Shown here: piece after piece, positions 40,688-48,858 of the stretch
Position numbering within the stretch: position 1 is the first letter of the stretch
How the letters are laid out: the number at the start of each line of letters is the position of its first letter
Origin: Allomuricauda sp.
GTDB lineage: Bacteria > Bacteroidota > Bacteroidia > Flavobacteriales > Flavobacteriaceae
NCBI GenBank assembly: GCA_003712125.1
Contig: RHLF01000001.1
Location: 1,240,001-1,304,000 of the forward strand
Direction of reading: 5' to 3'
Length of the DNA: 64,000 bases
Made by a program: the position numbers and the translations under genes
Notes under the pieces: model-generated
The model's input: the letters and a program-made list of their open reading frames with translations, nothing else
What the model was told of the DNA's origin: nothing
Database searches by the model: none

Positions 40688-41463
40688 AACACCAGTTGTG
40701 TATAATTGGATGTCGATTTTTCGAACAAGCCTAAATTGCCAATCCGAACTTCTTTGACCCCATGTTCCAGGGCTTCAAAACAGTTATGCAATTTAGGAAG
40801 CATTCCGTCAGCAATTTTTCCATGCTCGATTAATTTTTGATAGGTGATGGAATCAATTTTAGGAATTACCGAATTTTTATCCGCTATGTTTTCCAAAACC
40901 CCATTCAATTCAAAACAATAATTAAGAGTTATGTCAAATTGATTGCTTAATCCTGTTGCCACCGTTGAAGCAATAGTATCGGCATTGGTATTTAATAATT
41001 GACCTTTCGTGTCATGGGTCAAAGCACAAAAAATAGGGGTAAGCCCCAGGTTTAATAGAGCAGCTATTGATGGGCCGTTTATAGTGTGCACATCTCCCGC
41101 AAAACCATAATCAATTTCCTTAATGGGACGCTTGTGCGCTTCAATAACATTGGCGTCTGCGCCACTCATTCCAATCGCATTGGTACCCAGTGCCTGAAGC
41201 TTTGCCACAATATTTTTATTGACCAAGCCCCCGTACACCATGGTCACTACCTCAAGGGTTTCGACATCGGTAATTCGCCGCCCATGTATCATTTTCGGTT
41301 GAATACCCAATCTGTGCAACAGTTCGGTAGCTTTCTTTCCGCCGCCGTGAACCAAAATCTTTTTCCCATCTACCTGAGAAAACAAACGGAGGAACTGTTG
41401 AAGTGCATCCTTTTCTTCAATGATGGCGCCCCCTATTTTAAATATGTTGAGTTTACTCACCAT
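40684..41463 (-). CDS. argB: N-acyl-glutamate kinase
   Basis: LNIFKIGGAIIEEKDALQQF, ILVHGGGKKATELLHRLGIQPKMIHGRRITD, GEL-type amino acid kinase fold. Confidence 0.93.
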   Translation of the reverse strand: MVSKLNIFKIGGAIIEEKDALQQFLRLFSQVDGKKILVHGGGKKATELLHRLGIQPKMIHGRRITDVETLEVVTMVYGGLVNKNIVAKLQALGTNAIGMSGADANVIEAHKRPIKEIDYGFAGDVHTINGPSIAALLNLGLTPIFCALTHDTKGQLLNTNADTIASTVATGLSNQFDITLNYCFELNGVLENIADKNSVIPKIDSITYQKLIEHGKIADGMLPKLHNCFEALEHGVKEVRIGNLGLFEKSTSNYTQLVL

Positions 41464-41638
41464 CTTTATTGGATTGGTTAAGCGATAGTATCATCGACAG
41501 GATCAGAAAAAACATGGATACCGGCAATAGCAGGTCTTTCCAATTGAAATTCTCATAATCGATTTCCATTAGATGAACAATGATTAAGATTACGGCCAAG
41601 CCAATTAAACCATATCTGAACTTATTGCTGTTAAACAT
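41453..41638 (-). CDS. Small (61-aa) two-TM protein of unknown function inside the arginine operon
   Basis: MFNSNKFRYGLIGLAVILIIVHLMEIDYENFNWKDLLLPVSMFFLILSMILSLNQSNKDGE; overlaps argB start by 11 nt. Confidence 0.7.
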   Translation of the reverse strand: MFNSNKFRYGLIGLAVILIIVHLMEIDYENFNWKDLLLPVSMFFLILSMILSLNQSNKDGE

Positions 41639-41656
41639 TTTGGTTTCTCAGTTTAT

Positions 41657-42595
41657 TTATAATGCTGTTAATAGTTCTTTCAACACCAATTGTGCTGCCC
41701 ATGTTCTGTTATTGGCTTGGTCAATAACCAAGCTTTGTGCGCTGTCTAAAACTGCATCTTCAACAACAATATTTCTACGAACCGGCAGGCAATGCATGAA
41801 TTTTGCCTTGCCCAGTTTCTTTTTTGTCATCATCCAGGTGGGGTCATGCTGTAAAACCTTACCATATTCCGTATAGCTACTCCAGTTTTTCACATAGACA
41901 AAGTTCGCATTTTCAAGTGCCTTTTCTTGATCATTCACAATCTTACATCCATTTGTGATTTCAGGATTCAACTCATAACCAGGAGGATGTGTAATAACAA
42001 AATCCGCATCTTGCTTTTTCATCATGGCAATGAACGAATTGGCGACCGCATGGGGCAATGCCTTGGGATGCGGTGCCCATGACAACACTACTTTGGGTTT
42101 GCCATTAATTCTGTTTTCTTCAAGCGTAATGGCATCTGCCAGGGCTTGTAAGGGGTGTGCTACAGAACTTTCCATATTCACCACAGGAATTGTTGCGTAT
42201 TTTTTGAAACCATTTAAGACCACTTCTGCTTCATCTTGCTCTTTATTGACAAGTCCTGCAAAAGCACGGATGGCAACAATATCTGCATATTGCGAAACCA
42301 CCTGCGCCGCCTCCCGAATATGTTCGGATTTGCCTTGGTTCATTATAGCACCCTCTTCAAATTCAAGTTGCCATCCTTCAGCACCAAAATTCATGACTAT
42401 GACATTCAATCCTAAGTTTGTAGCTGCTTTTTGAGTGCTCAACCGTGTGCGTAGACTATTATTGAAAAATAGCAGACAAATGGTTTTTCTTTTGCCCAAT
42501 TCTTGTAATGCATAGGGGTCTTTTTTAAGTTTAATAGCTTGCTTCACTGCCATATGAAGGTCCCCCAAATCGCTTATGTTCAAATAGTGCTTCAT
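41657..42595 (-). CDS. argF': N-acetyl/N-succinyl-ornithine carbamoyltransferase
   Basis: FNNSLRTRLSTQKAATNLG carbamoyl-phosphate motif, WAPHPKALPHAVANSF, MHCLPVRRNIVVEDAVLD; resembles AOTC/SOTC rather than OTC. Confidence 0.92.
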   Translation of the reverse strand: MKHYLNISDLGDLHMAVKQAIKLKKDPYALQELGKRKTICLLFFNNSLRTRLSTQKAATNLGLNVIVMNFGAEGWQLEFEEGAIMNQGKSEHIREAAQVVSQYADIVAIRAFAGLVNKEQDEAEVVLNGFKKYATIPVVNMESSVAHPLQALADAITLEENRINGKPKVVLSWAPHPKALPHAVANSFIAMMKKQDADFVITHPPGYELNPEITNGCKIVNDQEKALENANFVYVKNWSSYTEYGKVLQHDPTWMMTKKKLGKAKFMHCLPVRRNIVVEDAVLDSAQSLVIDQANNRTWAAQLVLKELLTAL

Positions 42596-43719
42596 GATAA
42601 TTCTTGAATCAATTTATCGAAGAACAAATCGATATGTTCTTTAGTTATGGTTAATGCAGGTAAAAAGCGCAGTAATTTTTTGTTGGCCGAACCGCCCGTG
42701 AATAGGCGTTGGTTGTGAATTAAATTTTTTCGCAACGCTCCAACCTCAGCGTCAAACTCCAATCCCAACATCAATCCTCGCCCTTTAACCTTCTTCAACG
42801 CTGAAATATGAGCGGCCCTATTTTTGAAATACGTCTCCAATTGAGCTGCGTTTTCGATCAATTCCTCTTTTTCCAAAACTTCCAAAACGGCTAAGGTGGC
42901 GACACAGGCTAAATGGTTGCCACCAAAGGTTGTTCCCAGTTGACCATACCAGGGTTTGAATTTCTCATGGATTAAGATACCACCAACAGGAAAGCCGTTT
43001 CCCATGCCTTTTGCCATGGAAATGATATCCGGTTCAATGCCGTGATGTTGAAAAGCAAAAAACTTTCCACTTCTTCCAAAACCAGATTGTACTTCATCTG
43101 CAATTAGGACCACTCCATGTTCTTTGCACTTTTGGGCGATGAACACATAAAATTCCGTGGTCGGTTCATCAAGACCGCCCACCCCTTGTATCGATTCTAT
43201 GATTACCGCACAATGGTCCCCACCGGCGATTACTTTTTCGAAGGTTTCAAAATCATTTAAGGGTACGAAGTCAACCTGTTGTTGCCTGTTGAGGGGCGCA
43301 TTGATTTTTGGATTATCGGTGGCCGCAACCGCAGCTGAAGTCCGTCCGTGAAAACTGTTTTTAAAGGCAATTACTTTTGATTTGCCTGTATGAAAAGAAG
43401 CCATTTTTAAGGCATTTTCATTGGCTTCGGCCCCAGAACTGCACAAAAACAGTTGGTAATCGCGGCATCCGGAAACAGCACCCAGTTTTTCAGCCAACTC
43501 GAGTTGCAAAGGATTTTTAATCGAATTGCTGTAAAAGGCCATTTGGTTTAATTGCTCGGTCAGCCTTGTCACATAATGGGGATGTGAATGTCCGATGGAT
43601 ATTACTGCGTGACCCCCATAAAAATCCAGATAGGTTTGACCCCGCTCATCGGTTAGCTCGATTCCTTGTGCAGAAACAGGGGTAATGTCATAAAGTGGAT
43701 ATACATCAAATAGTCTCAT
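42592..43719 (-). CDS. argD: Acetylornithine aminotransferase family (class III PLP)
   Basis: DFYGGHAVISIGHSHPHYV, LIADEVQSGFGRSGKFFAFQHHGIEPDIISMAKGMGNGFPVGG. Confidence 0.94.
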   Translation of the reverse strand: MRLFDVYPLYDITPVSAQGIELTDERGQTYLDFYGGHAVISIGHSHPHYVTRLTEQLNQMAFYSNSIKNPLQLELAEKLGAVSGCRDYQLFLCSSGAEANENALKMASFHTGKSKVIAFKNSFHGRTSAAVAATDNPKINAPLNRQQQVDFVPLNDFETFEKVIAGGDHCAVIIESIQGVGGLDEPTTEFYVFIAQKCKEHGVVLIADEVQSGFGRSGKFFAFQHHGIEPDIISMAKGMGNGFPVGGILIHEKFKPWYGQLGTTFGGNHLACVATLAVLEVLEKEELIENAAQLETYFKNRAAHISALKKVKGRGLMLGLEFDAEVGALRKNLIHNQRLFTGGSANKKLLRFLPALTITKEHIDLFFDKLIQELS

Positions 43720-44510
43720 GCTTCCCTGATTTCGCTGATTTTCTTGTATGAAGTAACAATTCCTTGAATAAGCGAAGAGCTTAAGCCTTGATGCTCCATT
43801 TCGTTCAAGCCCTCAATGGTACATCCTTTTGGGGTGGTTACCCGATCAATTTCTTGTTCGGGGTGACTACCGGATTCCACCAAAAGATTTGCAGCTCCGT
43901 TGCAAGTATGCATGGCCAATTCCTGTGCCTCTTTAGCATCAAAACCCAATTGTATGGCCCCTTGGGTAGTAGCACGTATCAATCGCATCCAAAATGCAAT
44001 TCCACTGGCACAAATAACCGTTGCGGCTTGCATCTGCTCCTCTGGTATTTCCATAGAATGCCCCATACGGTTAAAAATTGCCTTGGCCAATTCGATTCGT
44101 TTTTTGCCCAGCTCATTGCTGCAAATGCAGGTCATGCTCTTACCTACCGATATGGCGGTATTGGGCATGCTTCGAATGATGTTTTTGTCCGCTCCAATAA
44201 TGGATTCCATTCGGGCAATACCAAACCCGGTAATGGTGCTGATGACCACATGATTTTCGGTGAGCAAATCCTTGATGTCATGGAGAATGGCTTCGAAATG
44301 TCCTGGTTGTACGGCGAAAATCAATATGTCTGAGTTTTTAACGGCTACCGCATTATCGGTGGTCAAGGTTACATTGCCATACTTTTCGAACTCCTTGATT
44401 TCGGTTATATTCCTTTTGGTCAGATACATCGTGGTGGCACCGTTGCTGTGCAAAATTCCTTTTGCGATCGACAACCCTAAATTACCAGCTCCTATTATTG
44501 CTATTTTCAT
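43716..44510 (-). CDS. proC: Pyrroline-5-carboxylate reductase
   Basis: MKIAIIGAGNLGLSIAKGIL, IIRSMPNTAISVGKSMT, VTTPKGCTIEGLNEME. Confidence 0.94.
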   Translation of the reverse strand: MKIAIIGAGNLGLSIAKGILHSNGATTMYLTKRNITEIKEFEKYGNVTLTTDNAVAVKNSDILIFAVQPGHFEAILHDIKDLLTENHVVISTITGFGIARMESIIGADKNIIRSMPNTAISVGKSMTCICSNELGKKRIELAKAIFNRMGHSMEIPEEQMQAATVICASGIAFWMRLIRATTQGAIQLGFDAKEAQELAMHTCNGAANLLVESGSHPEQEIDRVTTPKGCTIEGLNEMEHQGLSSSLIQGIVTSYKKISEIREA

Positions 44511-44519
44511 ACTGTTTTT

Positions 44520-45494
44520 TTAAAATGCTATTGATTTCAACCTTAACCCTAATTCTTCCTCTAAACCAAAACTCAAGTTCATGTTTTGTACAGCTTGCCC
44601 CGACGCACCTTTCAATAGATTGTCAATTGCTGAAGTGATCAATAGAACGCCGTCATGTTTGTGCAAATGGAGATGACAATTGTTGGTATTTACCACCTGC
44701 TTTAGGTGAATCGGTTCTTCAGCGATATGGGTGAATGGTGCATGTTGGTAAAACGAGGTATAAATCTTTTTTGCCTGCTCTAAACTACCTTCGAATTTGG
44801 TGTAGGCTGTGGCGAGTATACCCCTTGCAAAGTTGCCCCGGTTTGGTAAAAAATGAATTTTCCCGAGACTATTTCCAAAAGTGAGTAAGCTTTCATTTAT
44901 TTCACCCAGATGTTGGTGCGTAAATGGTTTGTACCAACTCACGTTGTTGTTCCGCCAACTGAAGTGCGTTGTAGCTGATGGTTTGATTCCCGCTCCCGTA
45001 CTGCCAGTGACAGCGTTGACATGAATGTCATGCTGCAATAAATTACTATGTGCCATGGGTAACAATGCCAACTGAATGGCTGTTGCAAAGCAACCTGGGT
45101 TGGCAATGGCCCTTGCCTTTTCAATGTTGCTTTTGTTCAATTCGGGCAGTCCGTATATAAATTGACTGGTTCCAAAATTGGAATTTTCCAGTAATCTAAA
45201 ATCATTGCTCAGGTCAATAACCAAGGTCTCTGAGGAAAATGGATTTTCTTTTAAAAATTGGGTTGAATTGCCATGGCCAAGACATAGAAAGACCACATCC
45301 ACCTCTTGGTTAATGGCTCCCGAAAAAATCAATTCCGATTGCCCAATTAAATCGGGGTGGGCCAAGGCCACTGATTTTCCGGCACGTGTGGTGCTGTAAA
45401 TAAAATCGATTTCTACGGCGGGGTGGTTAATCAACAATCGAATCAACTCACCTCCTGTATAACCTGAGCCACCTATTATTCCTGCTTTAATCAT
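44520..45494 (-). CDS. argC: N-acetyl-gamma-glutamyl-phosphate reductase
   Basis: MIKAGIIGGSGYTGGELIRLLINHP, IANPGCFATAIQLALLP. Confidence 0.95.
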   Translation of the reverse strand: MIKAGIIGGSGYTGGELIRLLINHPAVEIDFIYSTTRAGKSVALAHPDLIGQSELIFSGAINQEVDVVFLCLGHGNSTQFLKENPFSSETLVIDLSNDFRLLENSNFGTSQFIYGLPELNKSNIEKARAIANPGCFATAIQLALLPMAHSNLLQHDIHVNAVTGSTGAGIKPSATTHFSWRNNNVSWYKPFTHQHLGEINESLLTFGNSLGKIHFLPNRGNFARGILATAYTKFEGSLEQAKKIYTSFYQHAPFTHIAEEPIHLKQVVNTNNCHLHLHKHDGVLLITSAIDNLLKGASGQAVQNMNLSFGLEEELGLRLKSIAF

Positions 45495-46677
45495 GATCTT
45501 GATTTACATGGTTTGCAATTTTCCCAGGATTGGAAAGAATTTTTATGAAGCCTTTGGCGTCATCTGCCGTCCAGCCCTTATTTAATTCACCATAGCTACC
45601 AAATGAGGCATTCATGAGGTCATGAGGTGAAGAAATGCCATCCAATCTAAACTGAAAGGGATATAGACTTACAAAAACAGCTCCGGAAACATTTTTTTGC
45701 GTGTCGATTAAGAAAGCCTCAATATTTCGCATAACCTCATCCAGATAGTTTCCTTCGTGTAATAACATTCCATAAAAATTACCCAGTTGTTCCTTTTGGT
45801 ACTGTTGCCATTTACTGAGCGTGTGCTTTTCCAACAAATGATGCGCCTTAATTATGATCAATGGCGCTGCCGCTTCAAAACCTACACGACCTTTGATGCC
45901 AATGATGGTATCGCCCACATGAATATCCCGGCCAATGGCATATGATGAGGCCAATGATTCCAATTTTTCAATATTTAGAACAGGATCATTTTTTTCATCG
46001 TTTAACGCCACAAGCTCCCCTTTTTCAAAAGTTAACTTTAGCTTTTTTGGTTCTTTTTGTTGCAATTGGCTAGGATAGGCCGAATCAGGCAGCGGCAAAT
46101 GGGAGGTTAAGGTCTCAGCACCTCCTACCGAAGTACCCCATAGTCCCCGATTGATAGAGTATTTTGCTTTCTCCCATGAATAATCCACTCCATTTTCCTG
46201 TAGGTACTTGATTTCTTCCTCACGAGCCAGTTTATTGTCCCTAATCGGTGTGATGATTTCGATGTCAGGTGCCAAGGTTTGAAAAATCATATCGAATCGT
46301 ACTTGGTCATTGCCAGCACCGGTACTTCCATGCGCAATGTGGCTCGCTCCCATTTTCTTTGCATGGTTGACAATTTCCACAGCTTGAACAATTCGCTCTG
46401 CACTTACCGATAGTGGGTAGGTGTTGTTCCGCAGTACATTCCCGAAGATTAGGTACTTGACCACTTTTGAATAAAAATTCTGGACAGCGTCAATCGAAGT
46501 ATATGTGCTGGCCCCAAGCGCCAACGCCTTTTCTTCTATCGCTTTGATTTCTGCCTTGGAAAACCCGCCTGTATTTACGCTAACTGCGTGTACCTCATAA
46601 CCTTCTTCTTTAGAAAGATATTTGGCGCAGTATGAGGTATCCAAACCGCCACTATAGGCTAGAACTAATTTTTTCAT
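45487..46677 (-). CDS. argG: Argininosuccinate synthase
   Basis: KKLVLAYSGGLDTSYCAKYLS, AHGSTGAGNDQVRFD, GRVGFEAAAPLIIIKAHHLLEKHTLS. Confidence 0.96.
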   Translation of the reverse strand: MKKLVLAYSGGLDTSYCAKYLSKEEGYEVHAVSVNTGGFSKAEIKAIEEKALALGASTYTSIDAVQNFYSKVVKYLIFGNVLRNNTYPLSVSAERIVQAVEIVNHAKKMGASHIAHGSTGAGNDQVRFDMIFQTLAPDIEIITPIRDNKLAREEEIKYLQENGVDYSWEKAKYSINRGLWGTSVGGAETLTSHLPLPDSAYPSQLQQKEPKKLKLTFEKGELVALNDEKNDPVLNIEKLESLASSYAIGRDIHVGDTIIGIKGRVGFEAAAPLIIIKAHHLLEKHTLSKWQQYQKEQLGNFYGMLLHEGNYLDEVMRNIEAFLIDTQKNVSGAVFVSLYPFQFRLDGISSPHDLMNASFGSYGELNKGWTADDAKGFIKILSNPGKIANHVNQDHD

Positions 46678-46678
46678 T

Positions 46679-47290
46679 TTATTTTTTCTTGAGGAATAAA
46701 TTTTCTTTGATGCTTTTTAAGCGTTTGAAAGCTTTTTTATTCAATTTTTGGTTTTCTATTTTTTCTTTCGCATTGGGGTCGTAGAGCATACCGGTACATA
46801 GGCACATCTTGCGTTCGGTTCGGGTTAGAATATCAAAATTCTTGCAGGTTTGGCATCCTTTCCAAAACTCGGGGTCATCGGTCAATTCTGAAAAAGTAAC
46901 AGGTTTATAACCCAAATCATAGTTCATCTTCATTACGGGTAAGCCGGTGGTGATCCCAAAGATTTTTGCATCTGGAAATTTCTCTTTGGACAACTCAAAA
47001 ACGCGTTTTTTGATTCTTTTTGCCAATCCTTGCCCTCGATAGTCAGGATGTACAATGAGTCCTGAATTTGCTACAAAGCCTTTGTTGCCCCAAACTTCGA
47101 TATAGCAAAAGCCAGCAAAAATATCTTGGTCCAACGCAATAATGGCGTTACCATTTTGCAACCTCTTGATGATATATTCAGGCGTGCGCTGCGCAATACC
47201 GGTACCACGAACTTTTGCTGATTCGGTGATGGTATCGCTTATTATTTGCGCGTATTTAAAATGTGATTCGTTAGCAACTACAATTTTCAT
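46679..47290 (-). CDS. GNAT-family acyltransferase, first structural gene of the arginine operon; candidate N-acylglutamate synthase
   Basis: GNAT A-motif NSGLIVHPDYRGQGLAKRIKKRVFEL; C-terminal Cys motif CQTCKNFDILTRTERKMCLC; 1-nt gap to argG. Confidence 0.85.
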   Translation of the reverse strand: MKIVVANESHFKYAQIISDTITESAKVRGTGIAQRTPEYIIKRLQNGNAIIALDQDIFAGFCYIEVWGNKGFVANSGLIVHPDYRGQGLAKRIKKRVFELSKEKFPDAKIFGITTGLPVMKMNYDLGYKPVTFSELTDDPEFWKGCQTCKNFDILTRTERKMCLCTGMLYDPNAKEKIENQKLNKKAFKRLKSIKENLFLKKK

Positions 47291-47337
47291 TGCTGACTTT
47301 TTAACTGAAACAAAAAAATGAAAAACTTTATTTGAAG

Positions 47338-47359
47338 GGGAATGGACTCACCTAATCCC
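47338..47359 (-). promoter_or_regulatory. Candidate hairpin in the arginine leader RNA, possible attenuator element
   Basis: RNA GGGAUUAGGUGAGUCCAUUCCC folds by hand as GGGA/UCCC plus GG/CC with a mismatch and a bulge; T-runs at 47321..47325 and 47312..47318 follow downstream. Not computed. Confidence 0.3.
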
Positions 47360-47376
47360 AAAATCGATGTGCACCC

Positions 47377-47457
47377 TTACGGGCGGCGACGGGGCGCGAA
47401 CGGACGGACTGGAGCGCTGTGGCTCAACGTAGTGAATATGTAAAGTTGTTCGTTCAT
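47377..47457 (-). CDS. Arginine-rich leader peptide (26 aa) preceding the arginine operon
   Basis: ATG AAC GAA CAA CTT TAC ATA TTC ACT ACG TTG AGC CAC AGC GCT CCA GTC CGT CCG TTC GCG CCC CGT CGC CGC CCG TAA = MNEQLYIFTTLSHSAPVRPFAPRRRP*. Lies in the intergenic gap upstream of the GNAT-argG-argC... operon, same strand, directly behind a promoter-like sequence. Confidence 0.8.
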   Translation of the reverse strand: MNEQLYIFTTLSHSAPVRPFAPRRRP

Positions 47458-47464
47458 TATGGGG

Positions 47465-47493
47465 TAAATGTACAAATTCCCTGAAACCCCCAA
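47465..47493 (-). promoter_or_regulatory. Bacteroidota-type promoter for the arginine leader/operon
   Basis: Minus strand TTG-N18-TACATTTA (consensus TTG-N~19-TAnnTTTG, one mismatch), 7 nt before the leader-peptide ATG. Confidence 0.6.
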
Positions 47494-47503
47494 TATTTTG
47501 GTA

Positions 47504-48856
47504 TCACTTTTTACGAATCGTTGCAATTATGTTATGATTTTTCACGATTTCGTAGCCGAGATACATAAAAACAAAAAGATATTCAACGGCAATGACGCCC
47601 AAACTTTCTTTAAAATCGGGTTGCGAGTACGCATAATAACTTAAAATGACCAGGGCTGACCATAAAATGGTGTAGCGATAATTGGTAAAAAGACTCAAGC
47701 CCAAAAGGAATATAAGATACCATGGGTGTACCGTAGCCGACAATACATAATAGCCCGTTAACAAGATAAGCATCGATGTAAAGAGCGATTGCATTTTGTT
47801 ATAATCGCGGAATATCATCAAAAGAAAGGCCAATAAAAGAGTAAAGAGCGGCACTAAATCGCCATAATCCTTAACTATAATCCATGGCTTTTGGTCATAA
47901 TAAGCCACTGCAATAACCTTGACCAAATTATATACGCCCGCATTGAATTCGAAATTGGAGAACCAAAGGCCGATGGTGTCTGCATAATTATCCAAAAATT
48001 GTGGTGAATAAAAGGGGAGTAAGATTGCCATGCAAAACACGGCAACAACCCCATAGAACAGGAAACTTTTTTTAATCCCTAAAAAGGGCAGGAGAAGTGG
48101 TAAAAACAACAAGGGCACCAGTTTTAACATGATAGAAGCGGCATAAATGGGAGCCGCCCAGATTGTTTTGCCAATTGAAACCAAATACATCGCCCAAACA
48201 AACAAGAAAAACATGACACCTTCGAAATGCAGATTTCCGGTCAATTCAATAATGACCAATGGATTTAAGAAATACCAAAAAATGAGGTGTGGACTTTGGT
48301 TTAGGTGTTGCAGCAATTTTCTCCCAAAGTAAACAACACCGATATCGGCAAGGATAATAACAATTCTCATCCAAATAACACTCCGTAAAAGGCTACCCAT
48401 GCCGAGATAGGAACTCACCGAAAAAATCAATTGATTAATCGGGGGATAGTTGCTGTAATGCTTAGCGCTTAAGCTGCCCATACCTTTATGCAGGGCAAGT
48501 TTATTTGGTATATCGAAAGAAGGATTGTCAAGTAAGGCGTTTGGTGTAAACAGATAGGGATTGAGCCCGTTCTTGATCAATTCTCCATCCCAGATAAAGC
48601 GGTAAAAATCCTGTGATAGATTGGGCTCGGCAATCAGGAAAATTAACCGAAATAGGATGCCGACAACTAGCAGAAATTTAAAGTTCCATTTTTCAAATTG
48701 TAACAATTTGATCAGCAACAAGAAAAGTGCGGCGTAGAGTCCTGCTAGTTTTAGAAAATCTGCCCGATCCAAGTCATATGCAAAAACGGCATAAAAGACA
48801 AGACTCGCCAACGCCAGAAGAATTGGGATTTTATGCAGGTTCCAGTAAGAAGACAT
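47504..48856 (-). CDS. Polytopic glycosyltransferase (mannosyltransferase/GT-C-like)
   Basis: 450 aa, many TM segments; AEPNLSQDFYRFIWDGELIKNGLNPYLFTP loop typical of GT-C enzymes. Confidence 0.7.
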   Translation of the reverse strand: MSSYWNLHKIPILLALASLVFYAVFAYDLDRADFLKLAGLYAALFLLLIKLLQFEKWNFKFLLVVGILFRLIFLIAEPNLSQDFYRFIWDGELIKNGLNPYLFTPNALLDNPSFDIPNKLALHKGMGSLSAKHYSNYPPINQLIFSVSSYLGMGSLLRSVIWMRIVIILADIGVVYFGRKLLQHLNQSPHLIFWYFLNPLVIIELTGNLHFEGVMFFLFVWAMYLVSIGKTIWAAPIYAASIMLKLVPLLFLPLLLPFLGIKKSFLFYGVVAVFCMAILLPFYSPQFLDNYADTIGLWFSNFEFNAGVYNLVKVIAVAYYDQKPWIIVKDYGDLVPLFTLLLAFLLMIFRDYNKMQSLFTSMLILLTGYYVLSATVHPWYLIFLLGLSLFTNYRYTILWSALVILSYYAYSQPDFKESLGVIAVEYLFVFMYLGYEIVKNHNIIATIRKK

Positions 48857-48858
48857 GA

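Noticed and set aside
43788-44333. 181-aa plus-strand ORF antisense to proC
   Set aside because: proC is clearly the real gene; the antisense frame has no recognizable domain and is a shadow ORF.
47361-47440. GC-rich island in an otherwise low-GC intergenic region, first considered a repeat or mobile-element remnant
   Set aside because: Its minus strand reads as the coding sequence of the arginine-rich leader peptide; GC richness comes from Arg/Pro/Ala codons.
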